A stretch of DNA of 64,000 bases from Franzmannia pantelleriensis (GCF_900102875.1 NZ_FNGH01000008.1:62001-126000), one strand, 5' to 3'; positions 40,939 through 51,839 are shown, numbered from the stretch's first letter. The notes: a model not told the origin generated them from the letters alone. Numbers and translations are program-made.

Positions 40939-43617
40939 ATGAGTCTGGAGGCAAGAGAAGATTTCGATCCGGTCGAAACCACGGAATGGATGGAATCCCT
41001 GGAATCGGTCCTGGATCGCGAGGGCGAAGATCGCGCCCAGTACCTGTTGAGCCGTCTGGCCGACCGCCTGCGCCGCGATGGCATGCAGGTGCCCTTCTCG
41101 GTGACGACCCCTCATCGCAACAGCATCCCGGTGCATCGCGAAGCGCACATGCCCGGCGATCTGTTCATGGAACGCAAGATCCGCTCGCTGATTCGCTATA
41201 ACGCCATTGCTCAGGTGATCCGTAACAACAGCGCTAACCCGGGGCTGGGTGGTCATATCGCCAGTTTCATGTCGGCGGCGACGCTGTATGACGTGGGCTT
41301 CAACCACTTCTTCCGCGCCCCCAATGGCGACTTTGAGGGCGATCTGGTTTACATCCAGGGCCACGTGGCGCCGGGCGTCTACGCGCGTGCCTTCCTCGAG
41401 GGGCGCCTCACCCAGGACCAGATGGACAAGTTCCGCCAGGAAGTCGACGGTGATGGCCTGTCGTCCTACCCGCACCCCTGGCTGATGCCAGACTTCTGGC
41501 AGTTCCCCACGGTGTCGATGGGGCTGGGGCCGATCCAGGCGATCTATCAAGCCCACGTCATGAAGTACCTGCACTCCCGCGAAATGAAGGACATGCATGA
41601 TCGCAAGATCTGGTGCTTCATGGGCGACGGCGAGTGCGATGAGCCGGAATCGCTGGGTGCCATTCACCTGGCCAGCCGTGAGCGGCTCGACAACCTGATC
41701 TTCGTCATCAACTGCAACCTGCAGCGCCTTGACGGTCCGGTGCGCGGTAATTCGCGGATCATGGACGAGCTCGAGGGCGTGTTCCGCGGTGCCGGCTGGA
41801 ACGTGCAGAAGGTGGTCTGGGGCCGCTTCTGGGATCCGCTGTTCGAGCAGGACAAGAAGGGCGTGCTGCAGAAGCGCATGGACGAGGCGGTCGATGGCGA
41901 CTACCAGAACTACAAGGCCAACGGCGGCGCTTACACCCGCGAGCACTTCTTCGGCAAGTACCCGGAGACCGCCGAGCTGGTCAAGGACATGTCCGACGAG
42001 GACATCTGGAAGCTCAACCGCGGTGGCCACGACCCGTACAAGGTCTACGCGGCCTACCACGCGGCGGTAAATAACACCAACGGACGACCCACCGTGATCC
42101 TGGCGCATACCGTCAAGGGTTACGGCATGGGCGGCGGCGACGGTGAGGCTGCCAACGAGGCGCACCAGCTCAAGAGCATGGAGTACGATGCGCTCAAGCG
42201 CTTCCGCGATCGCTTCGGCATTCCGCTTTCCGACGAGCAGCTCAAGGAGATGCCGTACTACAAGCCCGACGACGAATCGCCGGAAATGAAGTACATGCAT
42301 CTGCAGCGTGAGCGCCTGGGTGGCTACCTGCCGCAACGCCGCAACGACTTCGAGGCGCTCGAGATTCCGTCGCTGGAGGACAAGACCTTTGCCTCCCAGA
42401 TGGGGGGCTCCAAGGGGCGTGAAGTCTCCACCACCATGGCTTTCGTGCGGGTCCTCAACGGTCTGGTCAAGGACAAGAAGATCGGCAAGCAGGTGGTGCC
42501 GATCATCCCCGATGAAGCGCGCACCTTCGGCATGGAGGGCATGTTCCGCCAGCTCGGCATCTACACCTCCGAGGGCCAGAAGTACGAGCCGGTGGATAAA
42601 GGCCAGATCATGTTCTATCGCGAGGATCAGAAAGGCCAGATCCTCGAAGAGGGCATCACTGAGGCGGGCGCCATGTCGGCGTGGATCGCCGCGGCCACCT
42701 CGTACAGCAACCACAACCTGCCGCTGCTGCCGTTCTACGTCTACTACTCGATGTTCGGTTTCCAGCGCATCGGCGACCTGGCGTGGGCGGCCGGCGATCT
42801 GCAGGCGCGTGGCTTCCTGGTCGGCGGTACCGCCGGGCGCACCACCCTCAACGGCGAGGGCCTGCAGCACCAGGATGGTCATAGCCATATTCTGGCCTCG
42901 ACCATCCCCAACTGCCGCAGCTACGACCCGACCTATGCCCACGAGGTAGCGGTCATCGTGCATGACGGCTTGAAGCGGATGTTCGTCGACAAGGAGAACT
43001 GCTTCTACTATCTGGCAGTGATGAACGAGAACTATGAGCAGCCCGAGCTCGAGACGGTGCCCAGCGAAGACATCATCAAGGGCATGTACCTGCTGCGCGA
43101 GACCCAGGGCAAGAAGGGCAAGGGCCATGTTCAGCTGCTGGGCTCGGGTACCATTCTGCGCGAGGTCGAGGCAGCCGCCGAGATGCTCGCCGAGGAGTGG
43201 GGCGTCGGCTCGGACATCTGGAGCGTGACCAGCTTCAACGAGCTGCGCCGCGAAGCGCTCGAGGTTGACCGTCAGGCCTTCCTCAACCCCGAGGACGAGC
43301 CGGGCAAGCCGCACGTCACCACCTGCCTGGAAGGGCGCAAGGGCCCGGCCATCGCGTCCACCGACTACATGAAGTTGTTCGCCGATCAGGTCCGTGCCTG
43401 GGTGCCGACCGACTACCATGTACTGGGTACCGATGGCTTCGGGCGTTCCGACACCCGTGAGAAGCTGCGTCACTTCTTCGAGGTCGACCGCAAGTTCGTT
43501 ACCGTGGCCGCGCTCAAGGCGCTGGCCGACCGCGGCGAGCTGGACCGCAAGGTGGTCAGCGAAGCGATCAAGAAGTACGGCATCGATCCCAAGAAGCCTA
43601 ATCCGCTGATGGTGTGA
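40939..43617 (+). CDS. aceE: Pyruvate dehydrogenase E1 component (homodimeric type)
   Basis: An 892-residue AceE (E. coli 887). The thiamine diphosphate motif begins GDGECDEPESLGA and ends in the NCNLQRLDGPVRGNSRI region; the C-terminal transketolase-like part has AYHAAVNN and GRSDTREKLRHFFEVD. It decarboxylates pyruvate and reductively acetylates the lipoyl groups of AceF. A CGGAGAG ribosome site precedes the ATG. aceF follows after 83 bases. No lpd gene is adjacent, so the E3 subunit is elsewhere. Confidence 0.97.
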   Translation: MSLEAREDFDPVETTEWMESLESVLDREGEDRAQYLLSRLADRLRRDGMQVPFSVTTPHRNSIPVHREAHMPGDLFMERKIRSLIRYNAIAQVIRNNSANPGLGGHIASFMSAATLYDVGFNHFFRAPNGDFEGDLVYIQGHVAPGVYARAFLEGRLTQDQMDKFRQEVDGDGLSSYPHPWLMPDFWQFPTVSMGLGPIQAIYQAHVMKYLHSREMKDMHDRKIWCFMGDGECDEPESLGAIHLASRERLDNLIFVINCNLQRLDGPVRGNSRIMDELEGVFRGAGWNVQKVVWGRFWDPLFEQDKKGVLQKRMDEAVDGDYQNYKANGGAYTREHFFGKYPETAELVKDMSDEDIWKLNRGGHDPYKVYAAYHAAVNNTNGRPTVILAHTVKGYGMGGGDGEAANEAHQLKSMEYDALKRFRDRFGIPLSDEQLKEMPYYKPDDESPEMKYMHLQRERLGGYLPQRRNDFEALEIPSLEDKTFASQMGGSKGREVSTTMAFVRVLNGLVKDKKIGKQVVPIIPDEARTFGMEGMFRQLGIYTSEGQKYEPVDKGQIMFYREDQKGQILEEGITEAGAMSAWIAAATSYSNHNLPLLPFYVYYSMFGFQRIGDLAWAAGDLQARGFLVGGTAGRTTLNGEGLQHQDGHSHILASTIPNCRSYDPTYAHEVAVIVHDGLKRMFVDKENCFYYLAVMNENYEQPELETVPSEDIIKGMYLLRETQGKKGKGHVQLLGSGTILREVEAAAEMLAEEWGVGSDIWSVTSFNELRREALEVDRQAFLNPEDEPGKPHVTTCLEGRKGPAIASTDYMKLFADQVRAWVPTDYHVLGTDGFGRSDTREKLRHFFEVDRKFVTVAALKALADRGELDRKVVSEAIKKYGIDPKKPNPLMV

Positions 43618-43700
43618 GCCGTTGACCCGCTGATCTGGAACCGGCGGCTTGCCGCCCGATGGCCCGCCGGTTTCGAGCACGATTTGGAAGGAGCGCGACC

Positions 43701-45701
43701 TTGAGTAGCGAAATCATCAAAGTCCCCGACATCGGCGGTAGCACCGATGTCGAAATCATCGAGATCGCGGTGTCCGAAGGCGACGTCATCGAGGCCGAAG
43801 ACACCCTGATCACTCTCGAGTCCGACAAGGCCAGCATGGATGTGCCGTCGCCCAAAGGCGGCAAGGTGCTGAGCGTCCTGGTCAAGGAGGGCGATACCGT
43901 CTCCGAAGGTGACGACATCGTTGAGCTAGAGGCCGAAGGCAGCGGCGACAGCGATGCCGGCAGTGCCGATCAAGGTGCCAGCCAGGCGTCTGACACTGGC
44001 CAGGCCGCGGCCGAGCCGGCACCTGCCAAGGACGACAAACCGGCGGCCAAGTCTGGCGGTGGTGGCAAGCAGACCGTCGAGATCAAGGTGCCGGATCTGG
44101 GTGGCTCCAGCGATGTGGAAATCATCGAGGTGGCGGTAGCCCCAGGCGACGAGGTCGCTGAGGAAGACACCCTGATCACCCTGGAGTCCGACAAGGCCTC
44201 CATGGACGTGCCCAGCCCGCATGCCGGCACCCTGGTCAAGCTCAGTGTCAAGGAGGGCGATACGGTCTCCGAAGGCGACGTGATCGGCACCATGGAGATT
44301 GCCGGCGAGGGAGGCGATGAGGCCCCCGCCGAGCCGGCTGCCGCCGAGTCAGCGCCGCAGGCCGCCGAGCCCGAACCCGCGCCCCAGGAACAAGCTGCGT
44401 CAGGCGAGCCGGAGCGCAAGGAAATTCGCGTGCCGGATCTATCCGGTTCCTCTGATGTGCCGATCATCGAGATCGGCGTCAGCGCTGGTGACGAGGTCGA
44501 CGAGGAAGACCCGCTGATCACCCTTGAGTCCGACAAGGCCTCGATGGACGTGCCGAGCCCCTACAAGGGCAAGCTGCTGGAGCTCACCGTCAAGGAGGGC
44601 GATACGGTCTCCGAAGGCGATCTGATCGGTTATATCGAGGTGGCGGGTAGCAAGCCGGCACCCAAGGCCGAGCAACCTGCCCCCAAGGCTGACGCCCCCA
44701 AGGCCGACAAGCCTGCCCCCGCGGCGGCCGGAACGCCGAGCCCCGAAGCCCAGATGGCGGCCCACAAGCCGCGCGACGGCAAGCTGGTGCACGCCGGTCC
44801 GGCGGTGCGCATGCTGGCCCGCGAGCTGGGCGTCGACCTGGGGCTGGTCAAGCCCAGCGGCCCCAAGGACCGGGTGCTCAAGGAGGACGTCCAGGCCTAC
44901 GTCAAGCAGGTCATGGCCGGCAAGGCCGAGACGCCGGCAGCGGCGGCTCCTGCCGCGGGTGGCAGTGGCATTCCGCCGATCCCCGATCAGGACTTCAGCC
45001 AGTTCGGCGAGATTGAAGAGAAGCCGATGGGTCGCCTGATGAAGATGGGCGCCACCAACCTGCACCGCAGCTGGGTCAACCTGCCCCATGTGACGCAGTT
45101 CGACGAAGCCGATATCACCGAGCTGGAAGCCTTCCGCAAGTCGATGAAGGCCGAGGCGGAAGCTCAGGGCGCCAAGCTCACACCGCTGCCGTTCCTGATC
45201 AAGGCGTGTGCCTTCGCCCTGCGTCAGTATCCGCAGTTCAATGTCAGCCTCAAGGACAACGGCGAGACCGTAGTGTGGAAGAAGTATGTCCACATCGGCG
45301 TCGCCGTGGATACACCGGACGGCCTGATGGTGCCGGTGATCCGCAACGCTGACCAGAAATCGCTGATCGAACTGGCCAAGGAGAGCGTCGAGCTGGCCAA
45401 GAAGGCGCAGACCAAGAAGCTCAAGCGTGAGGAGATGACCGGTGGCTGTTTCACCATCTCCAGCCTGGGCTCGATTGGGGGCACCGCCTTCACGCCCATC
45501 GTCAACGCACCGGAGGTCGCCATCCTGGGGATCTCCAAGGCGCAGATGAAGCCGGTATGGGACGGTGGAGCATTCCAGCCGCGGTTGATGATGCCGCTGT
45601 GCCTGTCCTACGACCACCGGGCGGTCAACGGTGCCGATGCGGCGCGCTTCACGGCGCTGCTGGGGCAGCTGCTGACCGATATCCGCCGCCTGCTGATGTA
45701 A
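43701..45701 (+). CDS. aceF: Pyruvate dehydrogenase E2, dihydrolipoyllysine acetyltransferase
   Basis: A 666-residue E2 with three tandem lipoyl domains (around residues 5-80, 120-200 and 235-315), each with the lipoylated lysine in ESDKASMDVPSP, joined by Ala/Pro/Glu-rich linkers. A peripheral subunit-binding domain (about 365-400, VRMLARELGVDLGLVKPSG) and the catalytic domain (about 430-666, LCLSYDHRAVNGADAARF with the active histidine) follow. The start is TTG 43701 with AAGGAG 7 bases upstream; an upstream ATG frame is unconvincing. It transfers acetyl groups to CoA. Confidence 0.96.
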   Translation: MSSEIIKVPDIGGSTDVEIIEIAVSEGDVIEAEDTLITLESDKASMDVPSPKGGKVLSVLVKEGDTVSEGDDIVELEAEGSGDSDAGSADQGASQASDTGQAAAEPAPAKDDKPAAKSGGGGKQTVEIKVPDLGGSSDVEIIEVAVAPGDEVAEEDTLITLESDKASMDVPSPHAGTLVKLSVKEGDTVSEGDVIGTMEIAGEGGDEAPAEPAAAESAPQAAEPEPAPQEQAASGEPERKEIRVPDLSGSSDVPIIEIGVSAGDEVDEEDPLITLESDKASMDVPSPYKGKLLELTVKEGDTVSEGDLIGYIEVAGSKPAPKAEQPAPKADAPKADKPAPAAAGTPSPEAQMAAHKPRDGKLVHAGPAVRMLARELGVDLGLVKPSGPKDRVLKEDVQAYVKQVMAGKAETPAAAAPAAGGSGIPPIPDQDFSQFGEIEEKPMGRLMKMGATNLHRSWVNLPHVTQFDEADITELEAFRKSMKAEAEAQGAKLTPLPFLIKACAFALRQYPQFNVSLKDNGETVVWKKYVHIGVAVDTPDGLMVPVIRNADQKSLIELAKESVELAKKAQTKKLKREEMTGGCFTISSLGSIGGTAFTPIVNAPEVAILGISKAQMKPVWDGGAFQPRLMMPLCLSYDHRAVNGADAARFTALLGQLLTDIRRLLM

Positions 45702-45721
45702 AGCGGGCTGTGCGGTAGCCG

Positions 45722-45747
45722 AGACGGCGCCTACGGGCGCCGTCTTG
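45722..45747 (+). terminator. Terminator after aceEF
   Basis: A perfect 10-base stem (AGACGGCGCC, loop TACG, GGCGCCGTCT) 20 bases after the aceF stop, followed by only one further T before GCG. The stem is strong; the T-run is poor. Confidence 0.65.
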
Positions 45748-45825
45748 CGTATGGGCCAGCGTCACGGGCCATGCCGTGCGCCAGACCAAAGTGCAATTTT
45801 TCATCTAACTGCATGTATTGAAATG

Positions 45826-46630
<805 letters not shown>

Positions 46631-46656
46631 TCTCCGCCTGGCATCGATGATTGCAG

Positions 46657-46679
46657 CGGCCCGCATTTTGCGGGCCGTT
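46657..46679 (+). terminator. adk: Terminator after adk
   Basis: A perfect 8-base stem (CGGCCCGC, loop ATTTT, GCGGGCCG) followed by TTGG, 26 bases after the adk stop and before tsaB. Confidence 0.6.
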
Positions 46680-46724
46680 GGCGTATAATCCCGGCGTCCG
46701 ATCTGCCGACCGTGAGCGATACCC

Positions 46725-47429
46725 ATGCCGACTCTGCTGGCCCTAGACGCCTCCTCGACCGCTTGTTCCGTCGCCCTCTGGCATCAGCCTGCCGGGCGTG
46801 AGGCCGAGGTCGTGGCGCGCTATGTCGAGGCGCCCCGTGAACATACCCGCCGGCTGATGCCGATGATCGACGAGGTGCTGGCCGAAGCGGGCGTGGCGCT
46901 GGCCGACCTCGACGCCCTGGCCTATGGCCACGGTCCCGGCTCCTTCACCGGGCTGCGCATCGCCGCCGGCACCGCTCAGGGACTGGCCTACGGGCTCGAC
47001 AAGCCCCTGCTTGGCGTATCGACCCTGGCGGCTCTGGCGCTGGCCGCGCATCGCCGCCTGCACCTGCGCCATGTGCTACCGGCCCTCGACGCGCGCATGG
47101 GTGAGATCTACGTTGGTGCCTATCGCTGCCAGGACGGTGACATTACCCCGCTCGGCGCTGAGGCGGTGATGCCGCCCGAGCGGTTGACGCTGCCGCCTGG
47201 CCAGGAGGAGGTCGACTGGGTCGGCGTCGGCTCGGGATGGACGCTGTGGCCGTCGATGAACGCCAACCTGCAGGCCGGCGTCAGCCAGCATCTCGATGAC
47301 TGGCAGCCCGCCGCCGAGGAGCTGGTGAGGCTGGCGGCCCAGCGCTACGCCGCCGGCGAGCGCACGGCACCTGCCCAGGCCCAGCCGGTCTACCTGCGCG
47401 ACCAGGTGGCGTGGCAGAAGCGTCGTTGA
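46725..47429 (+). CDS. tsaB: tRNA threonylcarbamoyladenosine biosynthesis protein TsaB
   Basis: A 234-residue ASKHA-fold protein. LLALDASSTACSVAL at the N terminus and YGHGPGSFTGLRIAAGTAQG are hallmark segments. TsaB binds TsaD and TsaE to make the t6A37 modification in ANN-decoding tRNAs. It is followed, with at most a few bases, by rsmJ. trmO, which further methylates t6A, is 8 kb upstream. Confidence 0.95.
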   Translation: MPTLLALDASSTACSVALWHQPAGREAEVVARYVEAPREHTRRLMPMIDEVLAEAGVALADLDALAYGHGPGSFTGLRIAAGTAQGLAYGLDKPLLGVSTLAALALAAHRRLHLRHVLPALDARMGEIYVGAYRCQDGDITPLGAEAVMPPERLTLPPGQEEVDWVGVGSGWTLWPSMNANLQAGVSQHLDDWQPAAEELVRLAAQRYAAGERTAPAQAQPVYLRDQVAWQKRR

Positions 47430-47434
47430 GCACG

Positions 47435-48202
47435 ATGCCTAAGACTGGCGTGGTGGTGTGCGGAGCGGGACTCGAGGAGCTCGCCGCGCGTTATGGGCTG
47501 CCCTGGCAGCGCGATGACGCGGCCGCGGGGCTGAGGCTGCTGCGCGACGGCGATACGCTGGTGCTGGCGGGCGATGAACGCCGCTACGGCAAGCCGCTCG
47601 AGGTCGACTTCGTGGACGGCAAGGCGGGCCATCGGCGCCGCTTCGGCGGTGGGCGCGGCCAGCTGGTGGCCAAGGCCTGTGGGCTTGGCAAGGCGGCGGC
47701 ACCGTCGATCGTCGACGCTACCGCAGGGCTGGGCCGCGACGCTTTCGTCTTGGCCAGCCTAGGCGCGAGGGTGCTGATGATCGAGCGCGTCGCCGCGATT
47801 GCCGCGCTGCTCGAGGATGGCCTGAAACGCGCTGGCGCCGCGTCGGAGCTCGCCGAGATCGCCACGCGCCTGACGCTGACGCACGGCGACGCTGCCTGCG
47901 ATCTGGCGTCGTTAATCGCCGGGGCGGGCGTTGCGCCCCAGGTGATCCACCTCGATCCGATGTTTCCTCACCGCGACAAGTCGGCGCTGGTCAAGAAAGA
48001 GATGCGGGTATTCCGCGAGCTGGCCGGCGACGATGCCGATGCGCCGCGCCTGCTCGAGGCAGCGCTGGACGTTGCCACTCACCGGGTGGCGGTCAAGCGG
48101 CCGCGCAAGGCGCCGCCCATCGATGGCCCCGCGCCGGGGCATACCATCGAAGGCAAGACCAGCCGCTACGACCTCTACGTTCATCGTTCGCTGTCGACGT
48201 GA
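47435..48202 (+). CDS. rsmJ: 16S rRNA (guanine(1516)-N2)-methyltransferase
   Basis: A 255-residue methyltransferase of the RsmJ (YhiQ) family. The S-adenosylmethionine motif is in VDATAGLGRDAFVLASLGA, and the catalytic-type motif is VIHLDPMFPHRDKSALVKKE. It methylates G1516 in 16S rRNA. Start at ATG 47435 leaves 5 bases from the tsaB stop; a TTG at 47426 would overlap. The 3' end overlaps the convergent plsB by 22 bases. Confidence 0.93.
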   Translation: MPKTGVVVCGAGLEELAARYGLPWQRDDAAAGLRLLRDGDTLVLAGDERRYGKPLEVDFVDGKAGHRRRFGGGRGQLVAKACGLGKAAAPSIVDATAGLGRDAFVLASLGARVLMIERVAAIAALLEDGLKRAGAASELAEIATRLTLTHGDAACDLASLIAGAGVAPQVIHLDPMFPHRDKSALVKKEMRVFRELAGDDADAPRLLEAALDVATHRVAVKRPRKAPPIDGPAPGHTIEGKTSRYDLYVHRSLST

Positions 48203-50601
48203 TCGTCACGCCCGGCGCCGAGCTGCATCAGGCGCTGGCGCAGTGCCGGGTCGAACAGCTCGCGGGCGCGCTGGGCGGCCTCGACCAGGCGGGCGTCGTA
48301 GCACAGACGATCCTCCTGCTGCCATAGCCAGCCCTCCTCGATCAGGCTGTCGACCAGCCCAGCGAACAGCCGCGGGTCGAAGAATTCCGGCGCATCGAGC
48401 CCCGACAGCAGCGCCAGGCGTTCGGCGAGCTGGCGACCCTGCTCGGCAAGATCATCCCGGCTCAGCTGGCCGCTGGGGGCGTCGAGCAGCAGGCTGAGCA
48501 GCAGATAGCCGCGCTCCAGGGTCGGCTGGATCAATTGGCTGAGCAGGCGCAGCTGCTCGAAGGCTTCGAGGTGGGCAGCCGGGCGCTGCCAGCGGTCACC
48601 ATCGTGGCTCAGCAGTCCCAGCCTGGATAGCTGCGTCAGGCTCGCCTCCAGGGGCTCATCAAGGGCTTCGGGCACGGCCAGGTAAAGCTCACGGGCGATG
48701 ATTGGCCAGCCCGGCGCGAGGCGTTCGAATACCTCCCCCTGCGACAGCGAAGCGTGATTGCGAAAGGCGAAGGCCACCAGCGCTGGATAGGCGAACAGGT
48801 GCAGCACATTGTTGCGATACCAGCTGAGCCGCTCGGCCTGATCGGCGCTGGCCAGCACCAGCTCGCCGAGGGCCTGCTCGCGTCGCTGGATCATGCCCAG
48901 CTCTGCGACCCGCGCGATCCAACTGGCGGGCTCGCCGGCGGGGCGCTGCGTGGCCGGGCAGCAGTCCACCAGCAGCGCCAACTGACGGATCAGCAGCCGC
49001 GTCTCGATGGCGCGATGCGGGGTGGCCAGCAGCACCAGCGCTACCAGGTTGACGGCGTTGAGGCTGGCGGCGGCGTTGATGCGCCCGGCCAGCTCATCGC
49101 CGAGTGCCGGTACCGCCTGGTTGAGCCAGTTGGGGCGGGCGCTGCGCTCGTGGCGCCAGCGCGGGGCGTGACGGTCGAGAAAGTCGCCGGCGATCAGCGG
49201 CTCGCCGATGCTGACCGCGACCCGTCCAAACGGCTCGCGCAGCTGCCGTGCCACCCGCAGCAGGCCCAGCGGCGACTCCTTGCGCTTCTTGCCGCCGTGC
49301 AGCTCGCGCTGATAGCTGCCGCCCTCGAGGATGCGCTCGTAGCCGATGTAGACCGGGATGAACGCCAGTGGTCGAGTCGGGTCGCGCTGGTGGGAGCGCA
49401 GTGTCATGGCCAGCATGCCGGGGCGCGGAGGCAGCATGCGGCCGCTGCGCGAGCGCCCGCCTTCGATGAAGTACTCGAGTGGGTGGCCACGCGCTATCAG
49501 GCGGTGCAGGTATTCATTGAACACCGCGCCGTAGAGTCGGTTGTCCTTGAAGCTGCGGCGCAGGAAGAAGGCGCCACCGCGGCGCAGCAGGCCGCCGATC
49601 AGCGGCATGTCGAGGTTGCGACCCGCGGCGACGTGGGGTGGCATCAGGCCGTCACGGTAGAGCACGTAGGAGAGCAGGAGGTAGTCGACGTGGCTGCGGT
49701 GGCAGGGCACGTAGACCAGAGTGTGGTCGCCGGCCAGCGCCTTGACGCGCTCCAACCCCTGCACGTCGACGCCGTCGTAGAGGCGGTTCCACAGCCGCGT
49801 CAGCAGCTGGTCCATGAAGCGCAGCACCGGATAGGACATGTTGGAGGCGATCTCCAGTCCGTAGCGTCGGGCGCGCCGCTCGAGGCGCCGGGTTGAGCGG
49901 CGCTGAGCGCTGGCCACCTCCTGAATGGCCTGGCGCACGGCGGGGCTTGCCACCACGCCGTCGACCAGCGTGCGGCGGTGGGACAAGTCGGGGCCCAGCA
50001 CGCGGCTGCGCATGCGCCGGAAGTGCACCCGCAGCAGTCGTGCCGCCTTGCGGTTGGTGAGGGCATCGTCACGCCCATCGCGCAGTTCCGCGAGGCGTAG
50101 CGGTGCACCGAAGTGGACCTCGACGTTGCGGCCGTTGACCAGCACCGACCACAGGCGGCGCAAGCGCCCCACCAGCTGCCAGTCATCGTCAGCGAGCAGC
50201 TTGGCCAGCCCGAAGCGCTTGCCTGGCGCTCGGCTCCAGAAGATGCTTACCGGCACCAGCTGGACGTCGCTTCCCTGAGCATGATCGAGATGCTGCAGGG
50301 CGGCGAGGAACGGCGCCTGGCGCCTGGTACGCCGCCAGCGTTGCCGCTGTGGCGCGAGACTCAGGCGAGCAGGGTGCGGGCGACCGGCCAGCGTCAGCGT
50401 GGCATCGGCGTCGGGCAGGCCGTAGCGGCGGCACAGCTCGCCGAGCAGGGCGGCATCGGAGCTGGCGGGGTGGGGCAGGACGTAAAGGGTCGGCAGTGCC
50501 GGGTCGAGACCTAGGCTCGCCGGCTCGGGTTCGATCAGGCGCACCTCGACCCAGCGGGAGAGCAGCCAGCGCAGTGGGTGTCGTAGAGCGTTTGCGGCCA
50601 T
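48181..50601 (-). CDS. plsB: Glycerol-3-phosphate 1-O-acyltransferase
   Basis: An 806-residue PlsB, equal in size to E. coli's 807. The acyltransferase motif VPCHRSHVDYLLLSY (HxxxxD) and the substrate motif FIEGGRSRSGRMLPPRPG are intact, with IPVYIGYERILEGGSY further on. It makes lysophosphatidic acid at the inner membrane. The ATG at 50601 (MAANALRHPLRWLLSRW) has AAGG 7 bases upstream; the longer frame to 50679 is not needed. It is convergent with and overlaps rsmJ, and divergent from the PLD gene. Confidence 0.95.
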   Translation of the reverse strand: MAANALRHPLRWLLSRWVEVRLIEPEPASLGLDPALPTLYVLPHPASSDAALLGELCRRYGLPDADATLTLAGRPHPARLSLAPQRQRWRRTRRQAPFLAALQHLDHAQGSDVQLVPVSIFWSRAPGKRFGLAKLLADDDWQLVGRLRRLWSVLVNGRNVEVHFGAPLRLAELRDGRDDALTNRKAARLLRVHFRRMRSRVLGPDLSHRRTLVDGVVASPAVRQAIQEVASAQRRSTRRLERRARRYGLEIASNMSYPVLRFMDQLLTRLWNRLYDGVDVQGLERVKALAGDHTLVYVPCHRSHVDYLLLSYVLYRDGLMPPHVAAGRNLDMPLIGGLLRRGGAFFLRRSFKDNRLYGAVFNEYLHRLIARGHPLEYFIEGGRSRSGRMLPPRPGMLAMTLRSHQRDPTRPLAFIPVYIGYERILEGGSYQRELHGGKKRKESPLGLLRVARQLREPFGRVAVSIGEPLIAGDFLDRHAPRWRHERSARPNWLNQAVPALGDELAGRINAAASLNAVNLVALVLLATPHRAIETRLLIRQLALLVDCCPATQRPAGEPASWIARVAELGMIQRREQALGELVLASADQAERLSWYRNNVLHLFAYPALVAFAFRNHASLSQGEVFERLAPGWPIIARELYLAVPEALDEPLEASLTQLSRLGLLSHDGDRWQRPAAHLEAFEQLRLLSQLIQPTLERGYLLLSLLLDAPSGQLSRDDLAEQGRQLAERLALLSGLDAPEFFDPRLFAGLVDSLIEEGWLWQQEDRLCYDARLVEAAQRARELFDPALRQRLMQLGAGRDDHVDSER

Positions 50602-50717
50602 TCCTTTGCCTTGTCGCGGGATGTCGGCCCCAGTATAGCGGTGGCCCACGGCACGCTGCAGCTTTCGTTGGACCGGCAAACGTGCGTCAATGCCGACTGG
50701 TGACAGGGAGGATGCGC

Positions 50718-51839
50718 ATGCGCGGGGTATGGCGAGAAGGCAACCGCTTCACGCTGCTGGCGGAGTCCAAGTGCTTCATTCCGGAAATGTTCAACGCCAT
50801 CGAGGCGGCGCGCGAGTCGATACTCATCGAGCTCTACTTGATGGAGTCGGGGCGGCTCGCCAGCGGCCTGATCGACGCGCTGGGCCGCGCCGCTGAGCGC
50901 GGGGTCCGCGTGATGCTGATGCTGGATGGCTACGGTGGCATGGGGTTGTCCGATGACGACCGCCGTGCGCTGCGCGAGCGCGGCGTTGCGCTACGCTTCT
51001 TCAACCCGCTGGGCTTTCACTCGCTGGCGCGCAACCTTAGCCGCGACCATCGCAAGCTGGTGGTGATCGACGGCGAGGTGGCCTTTACCGGCGGCTTTGG
51101 TGCGGTGGATGAGTTCCTCGACGCCTGGTACGAAGTGGCGGTGCGCATCGAGGGGCCGGTGGTGACCGACTGGGTGCGGCTATTCTCGCGGGTCTGGGAC
51201 TCGCCATTGACCCGCGGTGACGGGAAGGCCCAGCTGGTGCGCCAGTTGGCGGTCGCCCCCCACGATAGCGACGACTACCAGGGCATGCGTGGGCGCGTGG
51301 TGTGGGGCCAGGGCTATCGCTATCAGGCGATTCGTCACTCGCTGCAGCAGCAGGTCTCCTCGGCGCGTCAGCGTATCTGGATCTGTACCCCCTATTTCGT
51401 GCCGACCCTGTCGCTGCGACGACGGCTGGCGAGGGCGGCGCGGCGTGGCGTCGACGTGCGTCTGCTGCTACCCGGCGATGCTCACGACCATCCCGGCGTG
51501 CGCTACGCCGGACAGCGTTTCTACGGCCGGCTGCTGCGTGCCGGGGTGCGCATCTTCGAGTTCCAGCCGACCTTCATCCACGCCAAGTTTTCGCTGGCCG
51601 ATGACTGGTGCACCCTGGGCTCGTGCAACTTCGACCACTGGAGCCTGCACTGGAACCTGGAGGCCAACCAGGAAGTGGACGATCAGCGCTTCGCCAAGGA
51701 CGTGGCGGCGCTGTTCGAACGCAACTTTTCTGCCAGCCACGAGATCGATCCGGTGCAGTGGGGGCAGCGTCCGCGCTGGCAGCGCCTCAAGGAGTGGCTG
51801 TTCGGCAGCCTCGACGGGATGCTGACGCGACTGCGCTAA
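50718..51839 (+). CDS. Phospholipase D-family protein, cardiolipin synthase B-like
   Basis: A 373-residue protein with two HKD motifs: HRKLVVIDGEVAFTGG near residue 110 and HAKFSLADDWCTLGSCNF near residue 285. Two HKD motifs without membrane helices, plus length, match ClsB (YbhO)-type cardiolipin synthases, which join phosphatidyl groups. The start at ATG 50718 has GGGAGG 6 bases upstream; an ATG at 50712 abuts the ribosome site. It is divergent from plsB, so two phospholipid genes share a promoter region of about 116 bases. Confidence 0.87.
   Translation: MRGVWREGNRFTLLAESKCFIPEMFNAIEAARESILIELYLMESGRLASGLIDALGRAAERGVRVMLMLDGYGGMGLSDDDRRALRERGVALRFFNPLGFHSLARNLSRDHRKLVVIDGEVAFTGGFGAVDEFLDAWYEVAVRIEGPVVTDWVRLFSRVWDSPLTRGDGKAQLVRQLAVAPHDSDDYQGMRGRVVWGQGYRYQAIRHSLQQQVSSARQRIWICTPYFVPTLSLRRRLARAARRGVDVRLLLPGDAHDHPGVRYAGQRFYGRLLRAGVRIFEFQPTFIHAKFSLADDWCTLGSCNFDHWSLHWNLEANQEVDDQRFAKDVAALFERNFSASHEIDPVQWGQRPRWQRLKEWLFGSLDGMLTRLR

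Noticed and set aside
40921-43680. 919-codon open frame on the minus strand opposite aceE
   Set aside because: Low-complexity composition (His, Arg, Val rich), no recognisable domain; it is a GC-bias shadow of aceE.
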